Assembly: GCF_001648175.1 (NCBI RefSeq)
Contig: NZ_CP015243.1
Span: forward strand, 3,782,001 to 3,846,000
DNA from: Halotalea alkalilenta
GTDB taxonomy: Bacteria > Pseudomonadota > Gammaproteobacteria > Pseudomonadales > Halomonadaceae
DNA: 64,000 nucleotides
Direction of reading: 5' to 3'
The translations under genes and the position numbers were made by a program. The notes below the pieces were generated by a model. That model was not told where the DNA came from, did not search any database, and saw only the letters and a list, made by a program, of their open reading frames with translations. Each line of letters starts with the position of its first letter. Within the stretch, counting starts at the first letter, position 1. Below are positions 29,006 to 37,834 of the stretch, piece after piece.

Positions 29006-29920
29006 TCAGCGGCGCCACTCCAGGTTTCGGCCCAGGCAGGTGCGCTCGAACAGCCTGAGCAACGCCGCCGCCGCCGGCGTGATTGGCGCATCGCGCAGCC
29101 TTACCGCATAGAAACGGGCGATCGGTAGCGCTTCGTCGAGCGCTACCTCGACTACACCAGCGAGCCCGTGGGCCAGCGCCATGCCTTCTGCGAATACCCC
29201 CACGATATCGCTCTGGGCGATCACGTTGAGACCGGTATTGAACGAGTCGGAGGTGATTCGGTTGGTTTCACGCAGGATCCCGCGCGAGGTCAAAAGCTCT
29301 TCCAACTCCCGGTAGTAACCGCTGCGACTGTGCGGCACCACCCAGTCGCAGCGGGCGAAGTCGTCGAGCCGGTCGGACCCCGCCAGCGGATGCCCCTTGC
29401 GCACGACCAGCCGGAATCGGCGATCGAACAGCCACTGGGCGGTAAGATCCTGATCGAGCGACGCCTTGAATACCGTATTGATCGCGAAATCGATCTCGCC
29501 GCCGCGCAAAAGCGGCCCCATCACCGACAGCTGCCCTTCGTTGATCGAAAGCGCGATGCTGGGATAGTCGGCGCGAAAGCGCGCGATCACTTCAGGCAGT
29601 AGCAGCCGAGCCACGGTGGCCGACAGCCCGATCCCCACCCTGCCTCGCCGAGAGCCCGAACACTGGCGCACGCTCTCCTGCGCACGTTCCAGCTGGGAGA
29701 GGATCAACCGCGCGTGCTCGGCCAGTGCCTGGCCGGCCGGCGTCAGGCTCGCGCCGCTGTGATGGCGCACCACCAGCGCCTCGCCAAGGCTCTCTTCCAA
29801 CTCGCGCACCGCGCGAGTCAGACTCGGCTGCGAGATGCCGAGTTCACGTGCCGCGCCGCGAATGCTGCCTAGGCTCGCGACGGCGGCGAAGGCGCGCAGC
29901 TGGTTCAACTTCAGATTCAA
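29006..29920 (-). CDS. abgR: LysR-family regulator of the abg genes
   Basis: A 304-residue regulator. The winged helix-turn-helix is at about 3-62 (GSIRGAARELGISQPSLTRA) and a periplasmic-binding-like effector domain covers about 90-295. It is divergent from abgT with 146 bases between, the classic arrangement for LysR activators, and E. coli abgR is placed the same way next to its operon. The likely effector is a p-aminobenzoyl-glutamate-related compound; that is inferred. Confidence 0.82.
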   Translation of the reverse strand: MNLKLNQLRAFAAVASLGSIRGAARELGISQPSLTRAVRELEESLGEALVVRHHSGASLTPAGQALAEHARLILSQLERAQESVRQCSGSRRGRVGIGLSATVARLLLPEVIARFRADYPSIALSINEGQLSVMGPLLRGGEIDFAINTVFKASLDQDLTAQWLFDRRFRLVVRKGHPLAGSDRLDDFARCDWVVPHSRSGYYRELEELLTSRGILRETNRITSDSFNTGLNVIAQSDIVGVFAEGMALAHGLAGVVEVALDEALPIARFYAVRLRDAPITPAAAALLRLFERTCLGRNLEWRR

Positions 29921-29966
29921 CTCAAGTCCTCGACTCTACCACCCCACGGCCTTCCCCGACGGGTGC

Positions 29967-29981
29967 ATAAGCTGCGGCTAT
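29967..29981. promoter_or_regulatory. LysR-type operator (T-N11-A)
   Basis: ATAAGCTGCGGCTAT fits the T-N11-A rule with imperfect dyad symmetry. It sits in the abgR-abgT intergenic region, 46 bases from the regulator start and 85 from abgT. Confidence 0.45.
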
Positions 29982-30066
29982 CACCAAGAAGGTAGTGCGA
30001 TCTTTGCCTGCCGCCCTGGATGCCGTTAGATGGTGAGCGGTACAAGAAAAAAACTGGAGTCTAACC

Positions 30067-31596
30067 ATGTCCTCTCCCGCGACCAAGGCGGCGCCATCCG
30101 CGCGTCTGCTCAACCGCATGCTCAACGGCATCGAACGGCTCGGCAACCGCCTGCCCGATCCGTTCATGATCTTCGTCTATCTCGGCCTGGTGGTGATTCT
30201 CACCTCGGTACTGATGTCGGCGTTCGATGCCAGTGTGGTCCATCCCAGCAGCGGCGACACCCTGGAAATCAGGAGCCTGCTCTCGGGCGAAGGCCTGCGC
30301 TTCATCTTCGGCTCGATGCTGACCAACTTCACAGGCTTCGCTCCGCTCGGCCTGGTGCTGGCGATGATGCTCGGCATCGGGCTCGCCGAAAAGCTCGGCA
30401 TGCTCGAAGTGCTGATGCGCCGTACGGTACTCAACGCCCCGCGCGCCATCGTGACCTACGTGATCGCCTTGACCGCGATGCTCGGCAATCTCGCCTCCGA
30501 TGCCGCCATGGTACTGCTGCCACCGCTTGCGGCGATGGTCTTCCATGCCATTGGCCGCCACCCGATCGCCGGACTGACCCTGGGCTTCGGCACCGCCGGC
30601 GCCGGTTTCACCGCCAACTTCCTGATCGTCGGCACCGATGCGCTGCTGTCCGGCATCTCCACCGCCGCCGCCCAGATCATCGAGCCGGGCTTCATCGTCA
30701 CCCCGGTCGACAACTGGTACTTCAACAGCCTCTCGGTGGTGGTGCTGACCATCGTTGCGGCGCAGATCAACGACCGCTTGATCGAACCCCGCCTCGGTGA
30801 GTACCGCGGCGAAGCCACCCAGGTCGACTACCAGGAGCCGCCCCACGCCGGCCGCGCGCTGCGCAACGCAGGGATCACCGCGGTTTGCTACATCGCAGCG
30901 CTGGTGACTCTGGTCGCATGGCCCGGATCGCCGATGCGCAACGAGGAAGGGGGCCTTTTACCGTCGCCGTTCCTCTCCTCGATCATTCCCTTCATCCTGC
31001 TGTTTTTCATCGCCACAAGCGTCGCCTACGGAAAAACCACCGGGCAGATCAAAAGTGCCCACGACGTAGTGGTGAAGATGACCGAGGCGATTCGGGATCT
31101 GGCCGGCTATATCGTGCTGATCTTCGCCGCCGCCCAGTTCATCGCCTACTTCTCCTGGAGCCATATCGGCACCTGGGTCGCGATCCACGGTGCCGAGGTG
31201 CTGACCGAGATCGGCTTCACCGGTCTGCCGGTGATCCTGAGCTTCATCCTGCTCACCTCGATGCTCAACCTGCTGATCACCAGCGGCTCGGCGATGTGGG
31301 CGCTGATGGCGCCGGTCTCGATCCCGATGCTGATGCAGCTCGGCTACCACCCGGGCTTCATCCAGATGGCCTACCGCGTCGGCGACTCGTCGACCAACAT
31401 CATCTCGCCGCTCAACCCCTACGTGATGGTGGTGCTTGGCTTCATGCGCCGCTATGACCCCGACGCGGGGCTCGGCACGCTGATTTCGCTGATGCTGCCC
31501 TATGCGATCTCGTTTTTGATCGTCTGGATGCTGATGCTGAGCGCCTTCGTACTGCTCGACCTGCCGTTCGGCCCCGGCATCTTCCCCATGCTCTAG
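30067..31596 (+). CDS. abgT: AbgT-family p-aminobenzoyl-glutamate transporter
   Basis: A 509-residue permease with about 11-13 transmembrane segments. The family blocks LGNLASDAAMVLLPPLAA, FGTAGAGFTANFLIVGTDAL and RVGDSSTNIISPLNPY are all present. Members import p-aminobenzoyl-glutamate, and some export sulfonamides. Here the hydrolase genes follow directly, favouring uptake. TGGAG stands seven bases before ATG 30067. It is first in abgT-abgA-abgB. Confidence 0.95.
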   Translation: MSSPATKAAPSARLLNRMLNGIERLGNRLPDPFMIFVYLGLVVILTSVLMSAFDASVVHPSSGDTLEIRSLLSGEGLRFIFGSMLTNFTGFAPLGLVLAMMLGIGLAEKLGMLEVLMRRTVLNAPRAIVTYVIALTAMLGNLASDAAMVLLPPLAAMVFHAIGRHPIAGLTLGFGTAGAGFTANFLIVGTDALLSGISTAAAQIIEPGFIVTPVDNWYFNSLSVVVLTIVAAQINDRLIEPRLGEYRGEATQVDYQEPPHAGRALRNAGITAVCYIAALVTLVAWPGSPMRNEEGGLLPSPFLSSIIPFILLFFIATSVAYGKTTGQIKSAHDVVVKMTEAIRDLAGYIVLIFAAAQFIAYFSWSHIGTWVAIHGAEVLTEIGFTGLPVILSFILLTSMLNLLITSGSAMWALMAPVSIPMLMQLGYHPGFIQMAYRVGDSSTNIISPLNPYVMVVLGFMRRYDPDAGLGTLISLMLPYAISFLIVWMLMLSAFVLLDLPFGPGIFPML

Positions 31597-31646
31597 TGCT
31601 TCGTCCACGAATGCTTCCATCCACTACGATCACGAGGAACATCCCT

Positions 31647-32987
31647 ATGTTGACGAGCCTGGAGCAGGAACTCGCAGCACTTGCGCCACAGCTGCGCGAC
31701 TGGCGGCGCGACTTCCACCGCCACGCCGAGCCTGGCTGGCTGGAGCTTCGCACCGCATCGATCGTCGCCGAGGAGCTCGACCGCCTTGGCTTCGAGCTCG
31801 CCGTCGGCCGCGATGTGGTGGCATCGCAAGCCCGCATGGGCCTGCCGGATGAGCAGACCCTGGCCCTTGCGGAGCACCGTGCGCTCGAGCAGGGCGCGGT
31901 GGCGCGCTGGCTGCCCGCTCTCAGCGGCGGCTTCACCGGGGTGGTGGCGACGCTGGACAGCGGCCGCCCGGGGCCTACGCTTGCGATTCGCGTCGATCTC
32001 GACGCACTCGACCTGGAGGAGTCCGGCGCAGCCGATCATCGCCCGCGCGCCGAAGGCTTCGCCTCGCTCAACCGCGGCGCGATGCATGCCTGTGGCCACG
32101 ATGGCCACACCGCCATCGGCCTCGGCCTGGCGCGGCTGCTCAAGCGCTTCGAAGCCGAACTCCACGGCCGGATCAAGCTGATCTTCCAGCCCGCCGAAGA
32201 AGGCGTGCGCGGTGCCCGTTCGATGGTCGAAGCAGGCGTCGTCGACGATGTCGACCTGTTGATCGCAAGCCACATCGGTCTCGACCGCCCGCTCGGCGAG
32301 GTGGTCTGCGCCGCCGATGGTTTTCTCGCCACCACCAAGCTCGACGTCGAGTTCAAGGGCGTGCCCGCCCACGCCGGCGGGCGCCCCGAGGCCGGACGCA
32401 ATGCCCTGCTCGCCGCCGCCCAGGCGGCACTGGGCCTGCACGCCATCGCCCCGCACAGCCTGGGCGCCTCACGGGTCAACGTAGGCGTACTGGAGGCCGG
32501 CAGCGGCCGCAACGTCATCGCCGCCGTGGCGCGAATGAAGATCGAAACCCGCGGCGAGTCGAGCGAGATCAACGCCTATGTCGAAGCCCGCGCTCGTGAG
32601 GTGATCGATGGCGCCGCCATCATTCACGGCGTCGAGGCCAGCGTCAGCGTCGCCGGCGGCGCCGATACCTGCAAGGCGAGCCCGGCGCTGGTCGAGCGAA
32701 TCCGCACCCTGCTCGAAGGAGCGCCCGGCATCGACCGTCTGGTCACCACCGACCCCTCGCCGAGCGGCTCGGAGGATGCCACCTGCCTGATGGCGCGGGT
32801 CCAGGCGCGCGGCGGCCAGGCGACCTACATGATCTTCGGCACCGAGCTCGCCGCCGGGCACCATCACCAGCGTTTCGACTTCGACGAGCAAGTGCTGCCG
32901 CTGGCGGTACGCACGCTGTTGCTGCTCAGCCAGCAGCTCACCGCGCATCCCTTCGCTACCGCCCCAACCGACAGGAACCCGGCATGA
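31647..32987 (+). CDS. abgA: p-aminobenzoyl-glutamate hydrolase subunit A
   Basis: A 446-residue M20D metallopeptidase-family subunit. MHACGHDGHTAIGLGLA and FQPAEEGVRGARSMVEAG carry the metal-binding His, Asp and Glu residues of the family. With AbgB it splits p-aminobenzoyl-glutamate to p-aminobenzoate and glutamate, recycling folate breakdown products. Start 31647 has GAGGA nine bases upstream. Stop and abgB start overlap by four bases. Confidence 0.93.
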   Translation: MLTSLEQELAALAPQLRDWRRDFHRHAEPGWLELRTASIVAEELDRLGFELAVGRDVVASQARMGLPDEQTLALAEHRALEQGAVARWLPALSGGFTGVVATLDSGRPGPTLAIRVDLDALDLEESGAADHRPRAEGFASLNRGAMHACGHDGHTAIGLGLARLLKRFEAELHGRIKLIFQPAEEGVRGARSMVEAGVVDDVDLLIASHIGLDRPLGEVVCAADGFLATTKLDVEFKGVPAHAGGRPEAGRNALLAAAQAALGLHAIAPHSLGASRVNVGVLEAGSGRNVIAAVARMKIETRGESSEINAYVEARAREVIDGAAIIHGVEASVSVAGGADTCKASPALVERIRTLLEGAPGIDRLVTTDPSPSGSEDATCLMARVQARGGQATYMIFGTELAAGHHHQRFDFDEQVLPLAVRTLLLLSQQLTAHPFATAPTDRNPA

Positions 32988-34462
32988 ACCAGCCATTCGA
33001 CATCGATCCTACCGCCCGCCATCTAGAAAACCTGGTCGAAGCCAAGCGCGAGCGCTTCATCGACGCCGCCGACCGGGTCTGGGAAAGCGCCGAGACGCGC
33101 TTCGAGGAGCATCGCTCGCAGCAGACCCTGTGCGAGCTGCTCGAAGCCGAGGGGTTCCAACTCGAGCGAGGCGTCGGCGGCATCGACACCGCCTTCATCG
33201 CGAGCTTCGGCCAGGGAGAGCCGGTCATCGCCCTGCTCGGCGAATACGATGCGCTCGCCGGACTCAGCCAGGCCGGCGCGGAGAGTGCGCCAAGGGCGCT
33301 CACACCGAACGGCAACGGCCACGGCTGCGGCCATAACCTGCTCGGCGTCGCCGCGCTCGCCGGCGCCGTCGCCGCCCGGGACTGGCTGCTCGAGCAGGGC
33401 CTGATCGGCGCGGGGCGCTCGGGCACCCTGCGCTTTTACGGCTGCCCCGGCGAGGAAGGCGGTTCGGGCAAGACCTTCATGGTCCGCGAGGGGCTGTTCG
33501 ACGATGTCGATCTCGCCCTCACCTGGCACCCCAATACCATGACCTGCGTGTTCTCGCAGCCGACCCTGGCCAACATCCAGGCCTACTTCCGCTTCAAGGG
33601 CCGCTCGGCCCATGCCGCCGCCTCGCCCCACCTGGGCCGCAGCGCATTGGATGCCGTCGAGCTGATGAACGTCGGCGCCAACTACCTGCGCGAACACATC
33701 TTGCCCGAGGCACGGCTGCACTACTCGCTGACCCAGACCGGAGGCGCCTCGCCCAACGTGGTCCAGGCCGATGCCGAAGTGCTCTATCTGGTTCGCGCCC
33801 CGGAGATGGAAGAAACCCAGGAGATCTTCGAGCGGCTCGAGCAGATCGCCCAGGGGGCCGCGCTGATGACCGGTACCCAGGTCGAGATGCGTTTCGACAA
33901 GGCATGCTCGAACTACCTGCCCAACCGCACCCTCGAAGACCGGCTGTACGCTCAGCTCCAACGCTTCGGCGCACCGGACTTCGACGATCGGGATCGTGAA
34001 TTCGCCGCGCGCATCCATGCCACCCTGGGGGCGGATCAGCGCGCGGCCAACCTCGCCGAGATCCGCCGCCTCGCCGGCCCGGAGGGGCGTGCCTACCTCA
34101 AGCGCCTCGAGGGCCGACCGCTGGCCGAGGAGGTGCTGCCCTATGCCGTCGGCACCGGGCTGATGTTCGGCTCGACCGATGTCGGCGACGTCAGCTGGAA
34201 GGTGCCCACCGCGCAGTGCTTCGTCACCTGCCTGGCCCTCGGCACCCCGCTGCACACCTGGCAGGTGGTCTCCCAGGGACGCTCCTCGCTCGGCCACAAG
34301 GGCATGCTCCAGGCCGCCAAGGTGCTCGCCGCCACCGCGGTGGAGGCATTCACCGATGAAGCGCTGCGCCGACGCGCCCGCGCCGAACTCGACGAGGCAC
34401 TCGAAGAGCGCCCCTATCGCTGTCCGATTCCGGCCGGGATCAGCCCTTCGCCGCTGAGCTGA
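32984..34462 (+). CDS. abgB: p-aminobenzoyl-glutamate hydrolase subunit B
   Basis: A 492-residue M20D protein, close to the 481 of E. coli AbgB. GNGHGCGHNLLGVAALAG, FYGCPGEEGGSGKTFM and LALTWHPNTM carry the metal-site and substrate motifs; a dimerisation domain lies at about 205-310. The start overlaps the abgA stop (ATGA), suggesting equal synthesis of both subunits. It is the last gene of the operon; a short GC-rich dyad follows within the 94-base gap. Confidence 0.93.
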   Translation: MNQPFDIDPTARHLENLVEAKRERFIDAADRVWESAETRFEEHRSQQTLCELLEAEGFQLERGVGGIDTAFIASFGQGEPVIALLGEYDALAGLSQAGAESAPRALTPNGNGHGCGHNLLGVAALAGAVAARDWLLEQGLIGAGRSGTLRFYGCPGEEGGSGKTFMVREGLFDDVDLALTWHPNTMTCVFSQPTLANIQAYFRFKGRSAHAAASPHLGRSALDAVELMNVGANYLREHILPEARLHYSLTQTGGASPNVVQADAEVLYLVRAPEMEETQEIFERLEQIAQGAALMTGTQVEMRFDKACSNYLPNRTLEDRLYAQLQRFGAPDFDDRDREFAARIHATLGADQRAANLAEIRRLAGPEGRAYLKRLEGRPLAEEVLPYAVGTGLMFGSTDVGDVSWKVPTAQCFVTCLALGTPLHTWQVVSQGRSSLGHKGMLQAAKVLAATAVEAFTDEALRRRARAELDEALEERPYRCPIPAGISPSPLS

Positions 34463-34556
34463 GCGATACCGGGCTCGTCATCCGCCGGGATGGCGGCCGG
34501 GAACGGCGCGCTACAGACAGGGAAAGAGCGTAGCTGACTTCGAAGCCGGCCTGGGT

Positions 34557-35042
34557 TCAGTCGCGAAAATTGTTGTACTGCAGCGCCAGGTCCGGTCCCT
34601 GCTCGCCTTTGAGCAGTGCGATCACGGTCTGCAGATCGTCACGCTTCTTACCGGTGACGCGCACCTTGTCGCCCTGGATCTGGGCCTGCACCTTGAGCTT
34701 GGCATCCTTGATCAGCTTGACGATCGCCTTGGCGTCGGCCTGCTCGAGCCCTTGCTTGAGCTTGACCTCCTGGCGTGCCTTGACCCCGGAAAGCTGGGGC
34801 TCCTGCTCATCCATGCAGCGCGCATCGATACCGCGCTTGATCAGCTTGGCGCGCAGCACATCGAGCATCTGCTTGAGCTGGAAGTCGGCGTCCGCCTCGA
34901 GGCGCACGGTATCGCCTTCGATCTCGAAGCTGGCATCGACACCCTTGAAGTCGAAACGAGTCTCGACTTCGCGATTGGCCTGATCGACCGCATTGGTCGC
35001 CTCGTGCTTGTCGAACTCCGAGACGATGTCGAATGACGGCAT
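34557..35042 (-). CDS. yajQ: YajQ-family nucleotide-binding protein
   Basis: A 161-residue cytoplasmic protein with two ferredoxin-like repeats. [20 protein letters not shown] is the typical start and [14 protein letters not shown] the typical end. Family members bind nucleotides; in Xanthomonas one acts as a cyclic-di-GMP effector. Start 35042 has GGGAG well placed, and the longer frame is discarded. It is convergent with abgB and divergent from the next gene. Confidence 0.95.
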   Translation of the reverse strand: MPSFDIVSEFDKHEATNAVDQANREVETRFDFKGVDASFEIEGDTVRLEADADFQLKQMLDVLRAKLIKRGIDARCMDEQEPQLSGVKARQEVKLKQGLEQADAKAIVKLIKDAKLKVQAQIQGDKVRVTGKKRDDLQTVIALLKGEQGPDLALQYNNFRD

Positions 35043-35214
35043 GGAAACTCCCTCGTTGATGGTCTGGCTCGCCCCTTCCACTGCCTCGCTGCGAAAGGAG
35101 CCGGTACGGCTCGGATTCTAACTCATCGCGCCGGTTCCTCGCTGCCGCGCGCCCGGCTCGCTCCGGCTTTCGCAAAAGCCTAGAATGAGCCCACTTTCCG
35201 TACCTGGAGCCGCC

Positions 35215-35577
35215 ATGACCACCACCGAACCGATCGCCACCACCCTTGATGACGACAATCCAGCGATGGCGCGCATCATCTACATCCTCTACCTGGTCAG
35301 CCTCGCCACCGGGATCACCGCGCTGGTCGGTCTGGTGATGGCCTACGTCTATGGCGGGCGCGCTTCGCCATGGATCACCGCCCACTATCGATTCCAGATT
35401 CGCACCTTCTGGATCGGCCTCGGCTACTTCATCATCGCGACGCTGCTTTCGCTAATCGGCGTAGGCCTGCTGCTGTTCCCCTTGGTCTACCTGTGGATCA
35501 TCATCCGCTGCGCGCGCGGCTGGCGTGACCTGGAAAACCGCAGCGCGCCCGGCCAGCCGGACATCTGGCTCTACTGA
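35215..35577 (+). CDS. small DUF4870-like membrane protein A
   Basis: A 120-residue protein with three transmembrane helices (about 18-45, 70-88 and 90-100) and conserved ITAHYRFQIRTFWIGLGYF between helices 1 and 2, a pattern seen in DUF4870-type small membrane proteins. CTGGAG precedes ATG 35215. It is followed eight bases later by a paralogue. No function is known. Confidence 0.82.
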   Translation: MTTTEPIATTLDDDNPAMARIIYILYLVSLATGITALVGLVMAYVYGGRASPWITAHYRFQIRTFWIGLGYFIIATLLSLIGVGLLLFPLVYLWIIIRCARGWRDLENRSAPGQPDIWLY

Positions 35578-35585
35578 GTGGCACG

Positions 35586-36017
35586 ATGACATCTGCATTC
35601 GCGACGAAGCCGCCCCGCCGGGACCACGCACGCTTGGTCTACGTGCTCTACCTGCTCCAGCCGGTGACCGGGTTCACCGCGCTGGTGGGCATCGTCATCG
35701 CCCACCTCGCCCGCGCCTCGCACCCGCTCGAACGCGCCCATCGGCGCCGTCAGCTCGAGCTGTTCTGGGTCGGTTTCCCGCTTGGCCTGCTCTCCCTGGC
35801 ACTGCTCGTCTGCGGTGCCTGGCGCACGCTCATCGTGCTGTTCGACGTGCGCATCGAGAGCAGCGACCTGCTGTTCTCGCTCTCGATGGTGGCGCTCGGC
35901 GCCACCTCTTCTGTCGCCCTGCTCTGCTGGTGGCTGGTCCAGTGCCTGCGCGGCTGGCGAGCGCTCGAGTCAGGTCTCCCCCCCGGCGGCTCGACCCTGG
36001 CCGCTCACTTCAAGTAA
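35586..36017 (+). CDS. small DUF4870-like membrane protein B, paralogue of A
   Basis: A 143-residue protein sharing with its upstream neighbour the order YVLYLLQPVTGFTALVGIVI, then ERAHRRRQLELFWVGFPLG, then a C-terminal CLRGWRALESG; protein A has the matching RGWRDLENRS. It has three or four hydrophobic segments, with a longer central loop. The pair likely arose by duplication. Its last 13 bases overlap the convergent regulator gene. Function unknown. Confidence 0.78.
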   Translation: MTSAFATKPPRRDHARLVYVLYLLQPVTGFTALVGIVIAHLARASHPLERAHRRRQLELFWVGFPLGLLSLALLVCGAWRTLIVLFDVRIESSDLLFSLSMVALGATSSVALLCWWLVQCLRGWRALESGLPPGGSTLAAHFK

Positions 36018-36466
36018 CCCAACGGCAGTGCGGTAGTGTATTTGAGCTGCTCCATCGCGAAGCTCGAGCTCACGTCGGTCAGCCCCTCGATCTGGATCAG
36101 GCGCTTGTACACCGCGTCATAGGCGGCGATATCAGGCACCACGACGCGCAGCCAGTAGTCTATGTCTCCCGACATTCGATAGGCCTCGACCACCTCGTCG
36201 ATCGCCTCGATCGCCCGCTGGAACTCGACCAGCCATTGGGCGCTGTGACTCCTGGTCCGGATCGACACCATTACGCTGACGGCTGCGTTGATCTTCTCAC
36301 CATCGAGCAGCACCACCCGCCGGCGCACCACTCCCTCCGCCTCCAGCTTCTGTATCCGCCGCCAGCACGCGGTGGTGCCGAGCCCCACCCTTTCGGCAAT
36401 CGCGCTGACGGGCAGGGTGGCATCCTGTTGAAGTGAATCAAGAATCCTTATATCCAATCGATCCAC
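36005..36466 (-). CDS. Lrp/AsnC-family transcriptional regulator
   Basis: A 153-residue regulator: N-terminal helix-turn-helix at about 15-45 (LPVSAIAERVGLGTTACWRR) and a C-terminal RAM domain with GDIDYWLRVVVPDIAAYD and a family-typical final strand. Start is GTG 36466, with GGAG well spaced; further upstream the frame is A+T-rich intergenic DNA. It is divergent from a cystathionine beta-lyase-like gene, and so may respond to an amino acid and control it. In Pseudomonas putida the Lrp-type MdeR is divergent from the methionine gamma-lyase gene in the same way. Confidence 0.88.
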   Translation of the reverse strand: MDRLDIRILDSLQQDATLPVSAIAERVGLGTTACWRRIQKLEAEGVVRRRVVLLDGEKINAAVSVMVSIRTRSHSAQWLVEFQRAIEAIDEVVEAYRMSGDIDYWLRVVVPDIAAYDAVYKRLIQIEGLTDVSSSFAMEQLKYTTALPLGYLK

Positions 36467-36492
36467 GAAAAAAATCTCCACATAACGATCAA

Positions 36493-36509
36493 TGAAGAAA
36501 AATATTTCA
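36493..36509. promoter_or_regulatory. possible Lrp-type operator
   Basis: TGAAGAAAAATATTTCA, with GAAA and TTTC arms around an A+T core, is in the A+T-rich 139-base divergent region between the AsnC-type regulator and the lyase gene. It loosely fits Lrp-like sites. Confidence 0.4.
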
Positions 36510-36605
36510 CATACGAAGCAGTTCCTCGACCAGATTGTCAAAAAAATTCTCAACCGATGGCGATAAGCTGGAACGCATTCCCAGCCGCCTAGATGGATGC
36601 GTTCG

Positions 36606-37823
36606 ATGAACTCCCCGCGCCGCCACCCCAACACCACCCTGCTCCACTGCGGGCGCGATTCGCAGCGCTTCGATGGATTGGTCAACGTGCCCGTCTGCCG
36701 TGGCTCGACCCTGCTCGCCGAAAGCTTCGATGTCTGGGAGCGCGCCCGCCAGGGCGGCAACCCCTACGCCCACTATGGCCGCTTCGGCACTGCCACCACC
36801 CATGCGTTCGAGCGCGCGATCAATGAACTGGAAGGCGGCCATGGGTCACGGGTGTTTCCCTCCGGGCTCTCGGCCTGCACCCACGCCCTGCTCGCCTTCC
36901 TTTCCAGTGGCGACCATGCGCTTTTCAGCGACAGCGTCTATGGCCCGACACGGGTGTTCGCCGAGCGGGTACTCAAACGCCTTGGCGTCGCCGTCGACTA
37001 TTTCGATCCATGCGACCCCGAAGACCTGGCCCGGCAGCTGCGCGACAGCACTCGCCTGGTATTCGTCGAGGCCCCCGGCTCGCTGACGTTTGAGATGATC
37101 GATCTGCCCCGCGTCTGCGCCATCGCTCACAGCGCCTCGGCCATCGTGGTGATGGACAACACCTGGGCGACACCGCTGGGCTGCAGACCCTTCGAACTCG
37201 GCGTCGATGTGTCGCTGCATGCGGCGACCAAGTACATCGTCGGCCACTCGGATGCGCTGCTCGGCGTCGCCACCGCCACGACTGATGCCTGGGAGCGACT
37301 GCGCGACGGCGCCCAGGACTTCGGCGAGACCGCAGGCCCCGACGATCTCTACCTCGCGCTGCGCGGCCTGCGGACCCTGGGCGTGCGGCTCGAACGCCAC
37401 GCCGCCAACGCCCGCTGCTTGGTCGACCAGTTGGCTGACCATCCGATGATCGCCTCGGTCCATTACCCCGCATCGCCGCGAGACCCAGGCTATGCGCTTT
37501 GGCAGCGCGACTTCGACGGTGCCAGCGGGCTATTCGGTGTGCGGCTGAAGACCACCGAGCGCGACGCCATCGAGCGCTTCTTCGATCGCCTCGAGCTGTT
37601 CGGCATCGGGCTCTCTTGGGGAGGGTTCGAAAGCCTCGCGCTACCGGTGGGCACGCCATTGCGCAGCCGCGCTCAGGCCAATGGGGAAGGTTATCTGGTT
37701 CGCTTCCATGCCGGTCTCGAGCAGGCCTGCGATTTACTGGCCGACCTCGATCAGGCGCTCGCCGCGCTCGACCCAAGGGTCAGCGTGGCAGTACCGTCAG
37801 CGGTGAATGCCAGCGCCGGCTGA
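36606..37823 (+). CDS. cystathionine beta-lyase-like PLP enzyme
   Basis: About 405 residues, of the Cys/Met-metabolism PLP family. YAHYGRFGTATTHAFE binds the cofactor phosphate, VFVEAPGSLTFE resembles the MetC block, and HAATKYIVGHSDALLG carries the PLP lysine. It could cleave cystathionine or another C-S or gamma-substituted amino acid. ATG 36606 is preferred for spacing to GGA; ATG 36597 adds three residues. The divergent Lrp-type regulator suggests amino-acid induction. MetC is the closest match by motif. Confidence 0.85.
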   Translation: MNSPRRHPNTTLLHCGRDSQRFDGLVNVPVCRGSTLLAESFDVWERARQGGNPYAHYGRFGTATTHAFERAINELEGGHGSRVFPSGLSACTHALLAFLSSGDHALFSDSVYGPTRVFAERVLKRLGVAVDYFDPCDPEDLARQLRDSTRLVFVEAPGSLTFEMIDLPRVCAIAHSASAIVVMDNTWATPLGCRPFELGVDVSLHAATKYIVGHSDALLGVATATTDAWERLRDGAQDFGETAGPDDLYLALRGLRTLGVRLERHAANARCLVDQLADHPMIASVHYPASPRDPGYALWQRDFDGASGLFGVRLKTTERDAIERFFDRLELFGIGLSWGGFESLALPVGTPLRSRAQANGEGYLVRFHAGLEQACDLLADLDQALAALDPRVSVAVPSAVNASAG

Positions 37824-37834
37824 CCATGAACGAA

